A DNA stretch of 64,000 bases from Desulfovibrio sp. (GTDB lineage Bacteria; Desulfobacterota; Desulfovibrionia; Desulfovibrionales; Desulfovibrionaceae): NCBI RefSeq assembly GCF_009712225.1, contig NZ_WASP01000008.1, positions 124,001-188,000 on the forward strand, in the 5' to 3' direction. Shown piece after piece: positions 50,494-60,900 of the stretch. The stretch's first letter is position 1. Each line of letters starts with the position of its first letter. The position numbers and the translations under genes were made by a program. Below the pieces are notes generated by a model. It saw only the letters and a list, made by a program, of their open reading frames with translations, made no database searches and was not told where the DNA came from.

Positions 50494-51759
50494 CTAACTG
50501 ATGGCGCTGACCAGCAACATGATGTTGAGCACTGTAACAATGCCGGTGAGGGTATACAGCAGCAGCCTCGTTCCTTTGCCGTTGGCATATTTGCCCATGA
50601 CCTTGGGGGACGAAGTAAGCGTGACCAGTGAAATCATGGTGATGGGTAGCTGCACCGAAAGGGCCATCTGCGAAAGCAGCAAACCCTTGAAGGGATCGCT
50701 GGTCAGCCAGATGAGCACCAGGCCGCACCCCAGCGAACCCACAATGCCCATGACGCTGTGTCTGTCCTTGGTATTGTAGGGTTCGCCAGCCATGCCAGAG
50801 GTCATAATGCCCCCGGCCATGCCCGAAGTGACCGACGAAGCCACGCCCGCAAACAGCAGGGCCACGGCAAACACCACCGACGCGCCATCGCCCAGCAGGG
50901 GCCGCAGCAGATCACGGGCCTGTTCCAGTTCCGTAACCTGTTGCCCCGCCACCCAGAATACCGCAGCGGCCAGAATGATCATGGCGCTGTTGATGGCCCA
51001 GCCCACCAGCATGGCAAAGAGCGTGTCAAAAAATTCGTAGTCGAGCCTTTTTTTGATAAAGTCGTCGCCCTCCAGGTTCCACTGACGGCTCTGGATTATT
51101 TCGGAGTGCAAAAAAAGGTTGTGCGGCATGACCACCGCGCCCAGCACGCTCATGATCACAAGCATGGAGCCTTCAGGGAAACTGGGCTTTACCCAGCCAA
51201 CAGCGGCCTGTGGCACCCACCCTGCGGGCACAAGCCACAGCTCGTACAAAAAGGCCAGGCCAATCACCGACACAAAACCGATGATCCATTTTTCAACCTT
51301 GTTGTACGAATTGAACAGCAGCAGGGCTGCCGCCAGCACGGCTGTAAGGGTTGCCCCCACCGGCAGAGGTATGGAAAAGAGCATACGCAGGGCTATGGCC
51401 CCGCCAAGAATTTCGGCCATGCTGGTCATGACTGATGCGCCAAAGGCGCTCATCAGCACCAGCCGCCCTATGGCGCAGGGAAAATATTCTGTAATGGCCT
51501 CGGCCATGCATTTGCCGGTCACAATGCCCAGGTGCGCCGCATTGTGCTGCAGGACAATGAGCATAAAGGTAGAAAGGCTCACCATCCACAGCAGGGTATA
51601 GCCGTATTCCGCCCCGGCAGCCAGATTGGCCGCCCAGTTCCCGGGATCGATAAAGCCCACGGTCACCAGCAGACCCGGGCCCACAAACTTTAAAAATTCT
51701 TCGCTGCTATGGGTAATGCCAGAAACGGTGCACGCACTCCAAAAATTTTTTACGCCCAT
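50494..51759 (-). CDS. mntH: NRAMP-family divalent metal transporter
   Basis: A 421-residue transporter with about eleven helices that imports Mn2+, Fe2+ or similar ions with protons. The metal site motifs are intact: VGFIDPGNWAANLAAGA in helix 1 and GAVVMPHNLFLHS in helix 6, which includes the Met that selects transition metals. TGKCMAEAI is also typical. The start at 51759 follows AAGGAAG. A good promoter lies about 90 bases upstream. Downstream on the same strand is the binding-protein/GTPase/ATPase trio, which suggests a link with metals. The exact metal is not predictable. Confidence 0.94.
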   Translation of the reverse strand: MGVKNFWSACTVSGITHSSEEFLKFVGPGLLVTVGFIDPGNWAANLAAGAEYGYTLLWMVSLSTFMLIVLQHNAAHLGIVTGKCMAEAITEYFPCAIGRLVLMSAFGASVMTSMAEILGGAIALRMLFSIPLPVGATLTAVLAAALLLFNSYNKVEKWIIGFVSVIGLAFLYELWLVPAGWVPQAAVGWVKPSFPEGSMLVIMSVLGAVVMPHNLFLHSEIIQSRQWNLEGDDFIKKRLDYEFFDTLFAMLVGWAINSAMIILAAAVFWVAGQQVTELEQARDLLRPLLGDGASVVFAVALLFAGVASSVTSGMAGGIMTSGMAGEPYNTKDRHSVMGIVGSLGCGLVLIWLTSDPFKGLLLSQMALSVQLPITMISLVTLTSSPKVMGKYANGKGTRLLLYTLTGIVTVLNIMLLVSAIS

Positions 51760-51845
51760 ATCTTCCTTCCATATATCACAATAACGATACACAGCTCACA
51801 CGCCCCCCTATTGCGCACCTACACATCGCCCAGGGCTTAATGAAA

Positions 51846-51873
51846 AGTATACGCAGTAGAGGGCAACAGGCAA
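51846..51873 (-). promoter_or_regulatory. Sigma-70-type promoter of the NRAMP gene
   Basis: On the minus strand: TTGCCT (51868-51873), a 16-base spacer, and TATACT (51846-51851). The predicted leader is about 80 bases. Confidence 0.5.
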
Positions 51874-51981
51874 GAGGCAGCATTTGCCCCCGCCCCGCAG
51901 CGCTTGCGACTGTGGCATAAAATGTTTATGTAAGCCGCGCCTTCCCCCTTCGGCCTTTTGGTTACTTTTACATTGTCTATA

Positions 51982-52008
51982 TTAAGTTTCCGAAAATACG
52001 ACCGATAG
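51982..52008 (+). promoter_or_regulatory. Sigma-28 (FliA)-type promoter of the chemoreceptor gene
   Basis: TTAAGTTT (51982-51989), 11 bases, ACCGATAG (52001-52008). The enterobacterial consensus is TAAAGTTT-N11-GCCGATAA, so 7 of 8 and 6 of 8 bases match with exact spacing. The predicted leader is about 57 bases to the ATG at 52072. Confidence 0.7.
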
Positions 52009-52071
52009 CTCACTATACGCCGGGTCCGCCAGACTGTCCGGGTCATTTATAAGATTGAGCAGGAGCCTTTT

Positions 52072-54162
52072 ATGACTATCAGACTGCGCGTTATTCTGGG
52101 TTTTCTTCTTACCATTGCCGTAATGGCTGCCGGAACACTGCCTTTCATGGTTAAAACCATGCGCGACAATGCAGAGGAAAGCTATCTCGCCAACGCATCC
52201 ACCCAGCTGCAACTTATGAGCAACTATGTGGAAGCGTTCATCAGCGGTGCCGAACGTGATGTGGCCCTGCTGGCGCAGGAGCCTTACATTGCCGAAGCAG
52301 TTGGCCTGTTTCCCAATTTTTCCAATTCCAAGGAAGCAGAAGTATTTTCACGCGCAGATCTTTCGGTAGACGCATTCAAAACAGTCCAGCCCCTTGTTCG
52401 ACTTGACGAAGGTTCCGAAGACTACGTGGAGGCCTACGCCGGTTACACCGACGGCAGCTACGCCACCTCGGCCGACAATACCAAGGTTCCTGCCGGGTAC
52501 AATACCAGCAAGCGCCCCTGGTACACCCAGCGTGCGGCTTCTTCCCAAAAGGTTGGCCTTGCAGACAGCTACCTTTCCATCACTGGCGAACTGGTGGTGG
52601 CCATTACCCACAAAATGTTTTCTCGCAAGGGCGACTTTACGGGCGTGCTTGGCATCGACGTTTCGCTCAACGGCCTGTCGCAACGCTTTGCCGACCTGAA
52701 TTTCGGCAAGACCGGCTACTTCATGCTGCTTGAAAACACGGGCCGCATTCTCTGCAACCCTCGCTACAAGGATCTGACCGGCAAAATCATCGGCAAAGAC
52801 CTGCAGGATCCCGGTCTGGTCAAACTGTTTGGCATGAAGGACGGCTCGGCAAGCACTGTGATCAACGGGCAGGAAGTGCGCGCCAGTGTGCGCACCACCC
52901 CCCACGGCTGGAAGATTCTCATGCTTCAGAATGAGGGCGAAATCTTTGCGGCCACCAATTCCGCCATCCATGCCAGCATAGTCATAACCGCAAGCGTTGC
53001 CCTGCTCATGCTGATTATTGCCTGGGCCATAGCGCGTTCCATAAACAAGCCCCTGAGCCTCCTGGTCAAGGAAGCCGACAAGGTCGCCACCGGCGATCTG
53101 GATGTGAACCTTGACGCACGCCTGTTCTACGGCGAACTGGCGGAACTGCACGCGGCCCTGCTCAACATGGTGACCAACCTTCAGGACATGATCACAACCT
53201 CGCGCCAGCAAGGCGAGGAAGCCCACCGCCAGGCGGCGCTTGCCAAGGAGGCCACTGCACAGGCCGAGGAAGCGCGCAAGCAGGCAGAAAACGCCCGCCG
53301 CGAGGGCATGCTCAGCGCTGCCCAGCAGCTCGAGGAAGTGGTGAAGATCATTGCTTCTGCCTCAAACGAGCTTGAGGCCCATATTGGTCAGGCCAACCAC
53401 CTTTCGGGCGAATCGGCCCTGCGGCTTGGTGATGCGGCCACAGCCATGAACCAGATGAACGCCACCGTGCGCGAGGTCGCCAGCAATGCTTCTTCGGCTT
53501 CCGGCATGTCTGACCAGACCCGGGCCAATGCCGAAAATGGCGAAAAGATCGTGCAGCAGGCTCTGGAAAGCATTGACCGTGTGCACACGGTTTCGCAGGC
53601 GCTCAAGGACGACATGGGCACGCTCAACGACCATGCCCAGGCCATCAACCGCATCATGAACGTTATTTCTGATATCGCCGACCAGACCAACCTACTGGCC
53701 CTGAACGCCGCCATTGAAGCGGCTCGCGCTGGCGAGGCTGGCCGCGGCTTTGCCGTGGTGGCTGACGAGGTGCGCAAGCTGGCCGAAAAAACCATGGCCT
53801 CGACCAACGACGTGGGCAACGCCATTGCGGCCATCCAGCAGAGCACAGCCAAGAGCGTGGGCAGCGTGGAGAACGCCCTTGAACAGGTAAAAACTGCCAC
53901 GGAATTTGCCAACAGGTCGGGCGAGGCACTGCGCGAAATCGTCAACAATGCCCTTTCCACCGCTGATCAGGTGCGCGCCATCGCCACGGCCAGTGAGGAA
54001 CAGTCCGCCACCAGCGAAGAAATCAACAGGTCCATTGTTGACGTCAACGACCGCGCCGAGCAGACCGTGCACGCCATGAACGCCGCCTCCAGCGCGGTGA
54101 CCGATCTGGCCGAACAGACCAAGAGTCTCGGCAATCTGGTTGCCGACATGAAACGCAGCTAA
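52072..54162 (+). CDS. Methyl-accepting chemotaxis protein with dCACHE-like sensor
   Basis: A 696-residue transmembrane chemoreceptor: TM1 (about 8-26), a periplasmic double-CACHE-like domain (30-300; [58 protein letters not shown]), TM2 (303-322) and HAMP ([20 protein letters not shown]). A long coiled-coil signalling domain follows, whose tip reads [20 protein letters not shown] and then [20 protein letters not shown]. It feeds a CheA-CheW array not encoded here. No C-terminal pentapeptide for CheR docking is seen. The ribosome site is AGGAG. A sigma-28-type promoter places it in the flagellar regulon. The ligand is probably a small organic molecule. Confidence 0.95.
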   Translation: MTIRLRVILGFLLTIAVMAAGTLPFMVKTMRDNAEESYLANASTQLQLMSNYVEAFISGAERDVALLAQEPYIAEAVGLFPNFSNSKEAEVFSRADLSVDAFKTVQPLVRLDEGSEDYVEAYAGYTDGSYATSADNTKVPAGYNTSKRPWYTQRAASSQKVGLADSYLSITGELVVAITHKMFSRKGDFTGVLGIDVSLNGLSQRFADLNFGKTGYFMLLENTGRILCNPRYKDLTGKIIGKDLQDPGLVKLFGMKDGSASTVINGQEVRASVRTTPHGWKILMLQNEGEIFAATNSAIHASIVITASVALLMLIIAWAIARSINKPLSLLVKEADKVATGDLDVNLDARLFYGELAELHAALLNMVTNLQDMITTSRQQGEEAHRQAALAKEATAQAEEARKQAENARREGMLSAAQQLEEVVKIIASASNELEAHIGQANHLSGESALRLGDAATAMNQMNATVREVASNASSASGMSDQTRANAENGEKIVQQALESIDRVHTVSQALKDDMGTLNDHAQAINRIMNVISDIADQTNLLALNAAIEAARAGEAGRGFAVVADEVRKLAEKTMASTNDVGNAIAAIQQSTAKSVGSVENALEQVKTATEFANRSGEALREIVNNALSTADQVRAIATASEEQSATSEEINRSIVDVNDRAEQTVHAMNAASSAVTDLAEQTKSLGNLVADMKRS

Positions 54163-54189
54163 CCCACAGCGCCCATACGCATCCACTTT

Positions 54190-54230
54190 CAGGGCGTCCG
54201 CTTGTCACAAGCGCGACGCCCTGATTTTTT
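54190..54230 (+). terminator. Terminator of the chemoreceptor gene
   Basis: A 9-bp perfect stem (CAGGGCGTC / GACGCCCTG), with an inner GCTTG...CAAGC stem, is followed by ATTTTTTG. Confidence 0.92.
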
Positions 54231-54372
54231 GCGTCTGCCATGCATCACTGGTCACAGGGGGGGCGCATAAGGCCGTCACGGCACACAATCGTAACAAATC
54301 CATCATACATATCAGCTGTAAGCACTGGCAATTATTGCCCTGCGGCAATACTCCGCGCCAGGGGAGCACACC

Positions 54373-56616
54373 ATGAAGTCTTCGGCTGTTATGAACAACA
54401 GGGAATTGAGCTGGCTCAGTTTCAACGAGCGAATCCTGCAGGAAGCGCGCGACCACACCACCCCACTCATGCAGCGGCTGCGCTTTCTGGGTATTTTTTC
54501 CAGCAATCAGGACGAATTCATCAAGGTGCGTGTGGCCTCACTGGTGCGGCTTACCCGTTCGAAAAGCAAGATCAAGCCCCTGCTCATGGGCGGCCTTACG
54601 CCCGAAGAAGCCTTGCAGCGAGTGAACGACAAGGCCGCCACTGCGCAAACGGCCTTTCGCGAAACCTACGAGGAAGTGCTGGATGCCATGGAGCACGGGG
54701 GCATACGCGTGCGCAACGAAACCGAGCTCAGCGAAGGGCAGGATGCCTTTTGCCGGAGCTATTTCGGCAACGTGGTCTATCCGCAGCTTGTACCGTTGAT
54801 TCTCAACAAATCTGCTCAGTTACCATTTTTACAAGACAGCCAGATTTACCACGCCGTCAAGATGGAATCAGACGCCGCACCCGGCAAGTGCCGATACGCA
54901 GTGCTACGCATCCCCGTTAATGCTGCCTGTCCGCGCTTTGTGGAAATGCCCTCCTCGCCCGGCTGCCACGACATTATTTTTGTGGACGACATTATCAGGC
55001 TGTGCCTGAACAATATTTTCTTCATGTTCAATTACGACCGCATCACGGCATATACCTTCAAAGTCATGCGCGATGCGGAACTGAGCCTTGACGACGACGT
55101 CTCCAAAAGCCTTATTGAAAAAATGGAAGAAGGTCTGGAACACCGCCTGCGAGGCCGCCCGGTTCGCCTGATCTACGATCAGGCCATGCCAGAAGACCTG
55201 CTGTTTCTGCTGGCCTCAAAGCTCAACCTCAAAAAAAGCGAGCTGGACCCCGGCGCGCGTTACCACATGATGCGCAGCCTCATGGACTTTCCACGGGTAC
55301 GGCCAGACCTTGAGAATGCCGTCATGCCCGCTCTGCAACACCCCGATATCAAACCTTTTTCAAGCATTCTCAAGGTGGTGCGCACCAAGGATATTCTGCT
55401 GCATTTTCCCTACCACACCTTTAATCATGTGGTGGAGTTTTTATGCGAGGCGGCCATTGACCCCAAGGTAATCAATATTTCCATTACACTGTACCGCACC
55501 GCCGACCACTCGCGTATCATCAATACCCTCATCAATGCCGCTCAAAACGGCAAGAAGGTCACGGCCTGCGTGGAGCTGATGGCCCGCTTTGACGAAGAAC
55601 GCAACGTCAGAAGCATAGACATGCTGCATCAGGGCGGCGTGCGCGTCATCCACGGTCTCAAGGACCTCAAGGTACACAGCAAGCTTATTCTTGTGGAGCG
55701 GGTCGAGGGCGCAAAAAAAACAGGCTATGTCTACATAGGAACAGGAAATTTTAACGAGGACACCGCACGCTTTTACAGCGATGTTGGTCTGCTCAGCGCC
55801 AACCCCGGCTTTGTGGAAGATGCGCGCAGCATCTTCAATTTTCTCAATGCCTCGCACAAACCTGTTTCGTGCTGCGAGCTGGTGGCGGCCCCCCAGTGCA
55901 TGCGGCCTTTTTTTACCCAGTGCATCGAACGCGAAATACGCAATGCCAGAGCGGGCAAAAAGGCCTTTATCCACGTCAAGCTCAACAGCCTCACGGACGA
56001 AGCCATGATCAGGCTGCTGTACCGCGCAAGCAAGGCAGGGGTGGACGTGCGGCTCATCGTGCGCAGCGCCTGCTGCCTCAAGCCCCAGGTACAGGGGCTC
56101 AGCGACCATATACGAGCCATCAGCATTGTGGACAAGTTTCTGGAGCACGCTCGAATTCTGCTTTTTTGCAACAACGGCAGTGAGCTGGCCTATATTTCAA
56201 GCGCCGACTGGATGCCCCGCAATCTCGACCGCAGGCTTGAGGTGGCGGCCCCGGCGCACTGCCCGGCCATACGGCAGACCCTGCGGGATATTTTTGACAT
56301 TCAGTGGGCAGACAACGTCAAGGCCCGCATACTCGATGGCACTGGTGCAAACAGGTACAGCAAGGGCGAGGGCGTGGCACCCTGCCGCTCGCAGGCAATG
56401 CTGCACGCGTATTACAGCCGCAAATCATTGCAGACAAAGGAACAGACAGCAACGCTGACGCCAGAGGGAAAGACCAGGAACAGGGGCACCCCCCCGGCAA
56501 AGACTCAGACAAGGACCACCGCGCCCAAAAACCGCACCCGCAAAAAGCCCCGGCAGGCCCAACCTGCCCGCGGGCTTACCACGCAGACCAGCCAGCAGCC
56601 ACCGGCAGAATCCTAG
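54373..56616 (+). CDS. ppk1: Polyphosphate kinase 1
   Basis: Reversibly polymerises the gamma phosphate of ATP into polyphosphate. The 747-residue protein has the N domain (NRELSWLSFNERILQEA), head domain and two phospholipase D-like C domains. The phosphorylated His is in LKVHSKLILVER (H435, the same number as in E. coli), and YIGTGNFNEDTARFYSD is intact. The last 60 residues are a Lys/Arg/Thr/Pro-rich tail beyond the usual end, likely disordered and possibly binding polyphosphate or nucleic acid. The start follows GGGGAG. An exopolyphosphatase gene follows, 141 bases downstream. Confidence 0.96.
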   Translation: MKSSAVMNNRELSWLSFNERILQEARDHTTPLMQRLRFLGIFSSNQDEFIKVRVASLVRLTRSKSKIKPLLMGGLTPEEALQRVNDKAATAQTAFRETYEEVLDAMEHGGIRVRNETELSEGQDAFCRSYFGNVVYPQLVPLILNKSAQLPFLQDSQIYHAVKMESDAAPGKCRYAVLRIPVNAACPRFVEMPSSPGCHDIIFVDDIIRLCLNNIFFMFNYDRITAYTFKVMRDAELSLDDDVSKSLIEKMEEGLEHRLRGRPVRLIYDQAMPEDLLFLLASKLNLKKSELDPGARYHMMRSLMDFPRVRPDLENAVMPALQHPDIKPFSSILKVVRTKDILLHFPYHTFNHVVEFLCEAAIDPKVINISITLYRTADHSRIINTLINAAQNGKKVTACVELMARFDEERNVRSIDMLHQGGVRVIHGLKDLKVHSKLILVERVEGAKKTGYVYIGTGNFNEDTARFYSDVGLLSANPGFVEDARSIFNFLNASHKPVSCCELVAAPQCMRPFFTQCIEREIRNARAGKKAFIHVKLNSLTDEAMIRLLYRASKAGVDVRLIVRSACCLKPQVQGLSDHIRAISIVDKFLEHARILLFCNNGSELAYISSADWMPRNLDRRLEVAAPAHCPAIRQTLRDIFDIQWADNVKARILDGTGANRYSKGEGVAPCRSQAMLHAYYSRKSLQTKEQTATLTPEGKTRNRGTPPAKTQTRTTAPKNRTRKKPRQAQPARGLTTQTSQQPPAES

Positions 56617-56757
56617 CCATATCTGCCGGACACGGGCAGTCCAAGCCCGCAAAAATCAGTGTATATTCCGGTGATCTTGGTGTAGTGTCTTCCATCGCGC
56701 ACATGCGCGCGGTGATGACCACCAGGCATTTCACCCACTGCCGCACGAGGAGACAGA

Positions 56758-57678
56758 GTGAAACCCAGCATGCTTGCCGCCGTTGACGTGGGCTCCAACG
56801 CCATCCGCTTTCTTATCAGCAACGTTGAAGAGCTGACGCACGACAAACCGGTTAAAAAAAACGCCTACCTTCGCATTCCCATCCGGCTGGGAACAGATGT
56901 TTTTCTCTACGGAGCCATTTCAGAGCAGAAGCAGGCTGCCTTTCTCGATGCCATGACAGGTATTGCCCACATAATGCGTGCCTACGGGGTTGACCATTAC
57001 CGTATCTGCGCCACCAGCGCCATGCGCGATGCCGCCAACGGGCAGGACATCATGAGACTGGTGCGCGAAAAAACAGGCCTGCGCATTGACATAGTCACCG
57101 GGCTTGAAGAAGCGCAAATTCTCTTTAACGCCAACGCATTATCCAGATTTACCGATGTAAACAGCGCCCTGTACGTTGACGTGGGCGGCGGCAGCACCGA
57201 GGTGGTGGCCCTGCGCGATGGCAAACTGCAGGAGGCTTTTTCCTTCCAGCTGGGCACGGTGCGCATTCTCGCCAATGCCGTCAATCCTGCAGAACGGGAA
57301 CGGTTTCACGCCGAGATGCACAGGCTTGGCGAAACCTACGCCCCCGAATGTGTCATTGCCTCGGGCGGCAACATCAACAAGGTTTCAAAGCTGCTTGAAA
57401 AACGCGAAGGCAAGCCCGTGGGCGCGCCCGAATTGCGCGCCCTGCACAAAGACCTGCTGGGCCTCAAGCTTGAGGAGCGCATGGAAAAATACGGCCTCAA
57501 CGCTTACCGGGCAGACGTTATTGTTCCGGCGCTCGATATTTTTCTGGGAGTTGTGGACATGTCAGGGGCAAAACAGCTGATAATTCCCAAAATCGGTCTT
57601 GTGGACGGCATTATCCGCCACATGTGGCTGAACGGCGACAACCTGGAAGACCGGGCCTGCCCCAAGGCTTCGCTCTAG
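56758..57678 (+). CDS. ppx: Ppx/GppA-family exopolyphosphatase
   Basis: A 306-residue single-module actin-fold phosphatase that removes terminal phosphates from polyphosphate or pppGpp. It has AAVDVGSNAIRFLI, ATSAMRDAANG, GLEEAQILF, the glycine-rich YVDVGGGSTEVV and ASGGNINKVS. It lacks the C-terminal HD-like domain of long E. coli Ppx, as is usual for short bacterial forms. The start is a GTG at 56758 preceded by GAGGAG. With ppk1 just upstream it sets polyphosphate turnover. Confidence 0.93.
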   Translation: MKPSMLAAVDVGSNAIRFLISNVEELTHDKPVKKNAYLRIPIRLGTDVFLYGAISEQKQAAFLDAMTGIAHIMRAYGVDHYRICATSAMRDAANGQDIMRLVREKTGLRIDIVTGLEEAQILFNANALSRFTDVNSALYVDVGGGSTEVVALRDGKLQEAFSFQLGTVRILANAVNPAERERFHAEMHRLGETYAPECVIASGGNINKVSKLLEKREGKPVGAPELRALHKDLLGLKLEERMEKYGLNAYRADVIVPALDIFLGVVDMSGAKQLIIPKIGLVDGIIRHMWLNGDNLEDRACPKASL

Positions 57679-57994
57679 CCACACACGGGGCTGATACTTG
57701 CCCGGCCATGCGTACGGTACGCCGCCATTGTCTGACTGCCTGTTGCCCACGCCAGCCCGCCCCTTTAAGATTTGCGCCTCCCCCCAGGCGTAAGCCCTGC
57801 CGACCGGCCCATATTTGGGGCCAATTATAGACAAACACTGCCGATTCCGGCATTCATAACCTATCGGCCAATAAACGCCCAGCGCCAATGGCCCTTTCCT
57901 GTTTACCGGCCCGTACTTCCACTGTTTTCGCAGCGTTCCGGCTTTTTTACGCCGGCCATTCCGCCTTTGCCCTCTACCGCACCGCGGAGGAATC
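57679..57994. other. Gene-free interval before the alpha-2-macroglobulin gene
   Basis: 316 bases. Small dyads are present (for example GCCGAT and ATCGGC about 20 bases apart near 57840-57865), together with TATAGA near 57826, but no convincing -35 box, terminator or RNA gene was found. Confidence 0.5.
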
Positions 57995-60900
57995 ATGCCG
58001 TCTACGCAACTGCGCCTTTTGTTTGTTATTCTGGCTGTTTTTCTGTGCGCGGCCCCGGCCATGGCCGGGCCTGCCTACAGGGTGGCTGCGCCCAGCAACC
58101 CGCAGGAAGACAACTGGCTGCGCCGCGAGGGGTTTTCCATAACCTTTCAGGTAGATGAAGCCCGCTGCAAAAAGGAATACGGCGCTGACTGGTCGCGCCA
58201 ATGCGCTTCCGCCCCCGCCGGGGAGGAAGGCCGCGTGGTGGAAGCCGTGCGCATAACCCCGCCCGTGGCTGGCGTGTGGCGCTGGGTCGATGACTCTACC
58301 ATGGAGTTTACGCCCAAGGAACACCTCGCCCCCGACACGCGCTATACCATTTCGCTCGAAAAAATGTCCCTACCAGGGCGCTTTTCGCTCAAGCGGCAGG
58401 CGGTGTACGCCACCCAGCCCCAGGCCGTGCGCGTAGGCAAGGAGACTTTCTGGATTGATCCCTCGCCCAAGGGCGCGCATGCGGTCTCCGTACCCCTGCG
58501 CTTTATCTGGCCCGTGACCGGGCAGGACATGGATGGTCGCATAACCATCGGCCCCAGCGATGTCAAAAGCGGTCTGGCCCTTGGCCCAGTGCGCCTTGTG
58601 TGGAACGAACGCCGCGACGAGGTGGTGGTTACCGCGCCCGTTACGGCCCTGCCCGAGACCAACGCCGCCGCACGCATCACCATTAAGGGCCTGCCTCCCT
58701 TTGCCGAAGGTTCGGGCAAGTGCGTGGTGGCCGCGCCCAAGAAGGACGCCAAAACCCCGCAGAGTATGAATGTGGAGGCCCTGTTCTCCATAACAGGCCG
58801 CAGCCGTCTTATGGATGTGGCAAAAATCACCGTCAGCCCCGTTTACGACGACAAGCTCGACAAAAAATTCCAGCTCGAGGTCAGAACCACCCTGCGCGTG
58901 CTGCCCACAGAGCTGCTGCGCAAACTTGAACTTATCCAGCTGCCCCGAAAGCTCACCGCCGAGGCAGGCAAGGACACCGACTGGACCAAGATGCCCGCCA
59001 TCAGCCCGGACGACGTCAAAAACGGCACGCGCCTCAAGCCAGAGCTCATGCAGGCCGCCGACGAACCCGCTGACCGCATCCTGCTGCGTATTCCCGCCGA
59101 GGCGGGGCGTGGCCTGCTGGCAGCCGTGGACAAGGGCCTGCCCTCCACCGCAGGGCCGGAAACAGCACAGGTGCGCCGCTTTATCATGACAGTGCCCTCG
59201 CTTGGTTCAGAAGTGGACTTTCTGCAACCCGGCAACGTGCTGACCCTGAGCGGTCAGAAAAAACTTGATATTTACGCCACGGGCCTCACCTCGGTGACCT
59301 GGCGGGCAGAGCGTATCCGCGATCCTTTCCTTGCCCTTGCGGCAAAAGAATCGGGCTTTGAAGAAACCACCTATGACATTGATGTTATGAGCGAAGTGGT
59401 CGAGGGCCGCATAGACGTGCGCAAGGACAAGGACGGCACATCGTCCTTTCCCGTGCTTGATCTCGCCCCGCTGCTGCGCAGTGGCAAGGAGCCCGTACAC
59501 GGCCTCATGCGCATGGTGCTTACAGGCTATCAGGGTGACCAGTCCATTGCCTCTACCTCGCGCATACTGCTTGTTACAGACATGGGCCTTACCGTTAAAA
59601 TGGCGGGTGATGGCGCGCGCACGGTATTTGTGCAGCACCTTGGCACAGGCCATCCCGTACAGGGCGCAGAGGTTCGCCTGCTGGGCGTAAACGGTTTGCC
59701 ACTGCAAACCGCCCTCACCAATGCCCAGGGCCGTGCCGACCTGCCATCCGCCAACGGCCTTGAACGCGAAAAACGCCCCGTGGCCGTTGTGGCTCTGGCC
59801 CCCAACGCTGGCAAGCCTGCCGATCAGGGCAAGGATTCCGGCCCGCAGGATCTGGCCTGGCTTTCGCTCGACGACGCCACCCGCATGGTGGACTACAGCA
59901 ACTTTGCCATTTCTGGCCGCCACACCTCGGCAGACGGCCTCAGCGCCTCTGTTTTCAGCCAGCGCGGCATCTACCTGCCCGGCGAGACCCTGCACTTTGG
60001 CTGCATTGTGCGGCGGTTCGACTGGCAGCCCATGCCCGCCGGTCTGCCGCTAGAGGCAGTACTGGTCAGCCCTACCGGTGCGGAAGTCATGCGCCGCGCC
60101 TTTACCGTGGGTGACGACGGTCTTAATTCCTTTGATTGGGCATGCCCCGCCGACGCGCCTGTGGGTTCGTATCAGCTTGATGTGCGCCTGCCCGGCGGCA
60201 ATGCGCGCGCTGGCGCTTCGCCCGTGCTGGGCAGCACCCGCGTGCGTGTTGAAGAATTCCAGCCCGACACCCTGGCTCTTGCGGCCAGCTTTACGCCCAC
60301 CGCCCCCAAGGGCTGGATACGCACAGGACAGGATGCCCCGGCCATTGAGGCCCAGGCCCGTCTCGACAACCTGTATGGCGAACCGGCAGTGAACCACCGG
60401 GTGCAGGCCACCCTGCGCACGGAAAAAAGCCGCCTGCATTTTACGGGCTACGAAGAATACACCTTTTATGAACCAGCTGGTTTCGAGGGCGAAGCCCAGT
60501 CGCTGGAGCTGCCTGCCGCCTTTACCGACAGCAAGGGCATAGCCGCCTTTGCCCTGCCCTTGGGCAGACTGCAGGCGGGAACCCTGCGCGGAGCCGTGCA
60601 GATTGAAGGTTTTGAACCAGCTGGCGGCAGGGCCGTTACCCGCCAGCTTGAGTCGCTCTTCTCGCCGCTGGCCGTGGCCCTTGGCTACAAACCAGAGGGC
60701 GAAGTCAACAACCTCGACTATATTCCCCAGAACGCCAAGGCCTCGCTGCACCTGCTGGTGCTGAACAACGACCTTGCCCCGGTCAACCTTGCCAAGGCCG
60801 AAGCCGTGTTTTCCGCGCGGCGCTATGTCAACAGTCTGGTGACCGACTCTCGCGGCGAATACCGCTACGACGCCACGCCCGTGGATACGGAACTTACCCG

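Larger units (their letters stand above)
51760..52071. other. Divergent promoter interval, NRAMP and chemoreceptor
   Basis: 312 bases that hold a minus-strand sigma-70-type promoter (51846-51873) and a plus-strand sigma-28-type promoter (51982-52008). No gene or clear riboswitch is seen in the roughly 80-base NRAMP leader. Confidence 0.6.

Noticed and set aside
54290-54330. Pho box before ppk1
   Set aside because: One half-site (CTGTAAG) is present but the partner repeat at 11 bases does not match.
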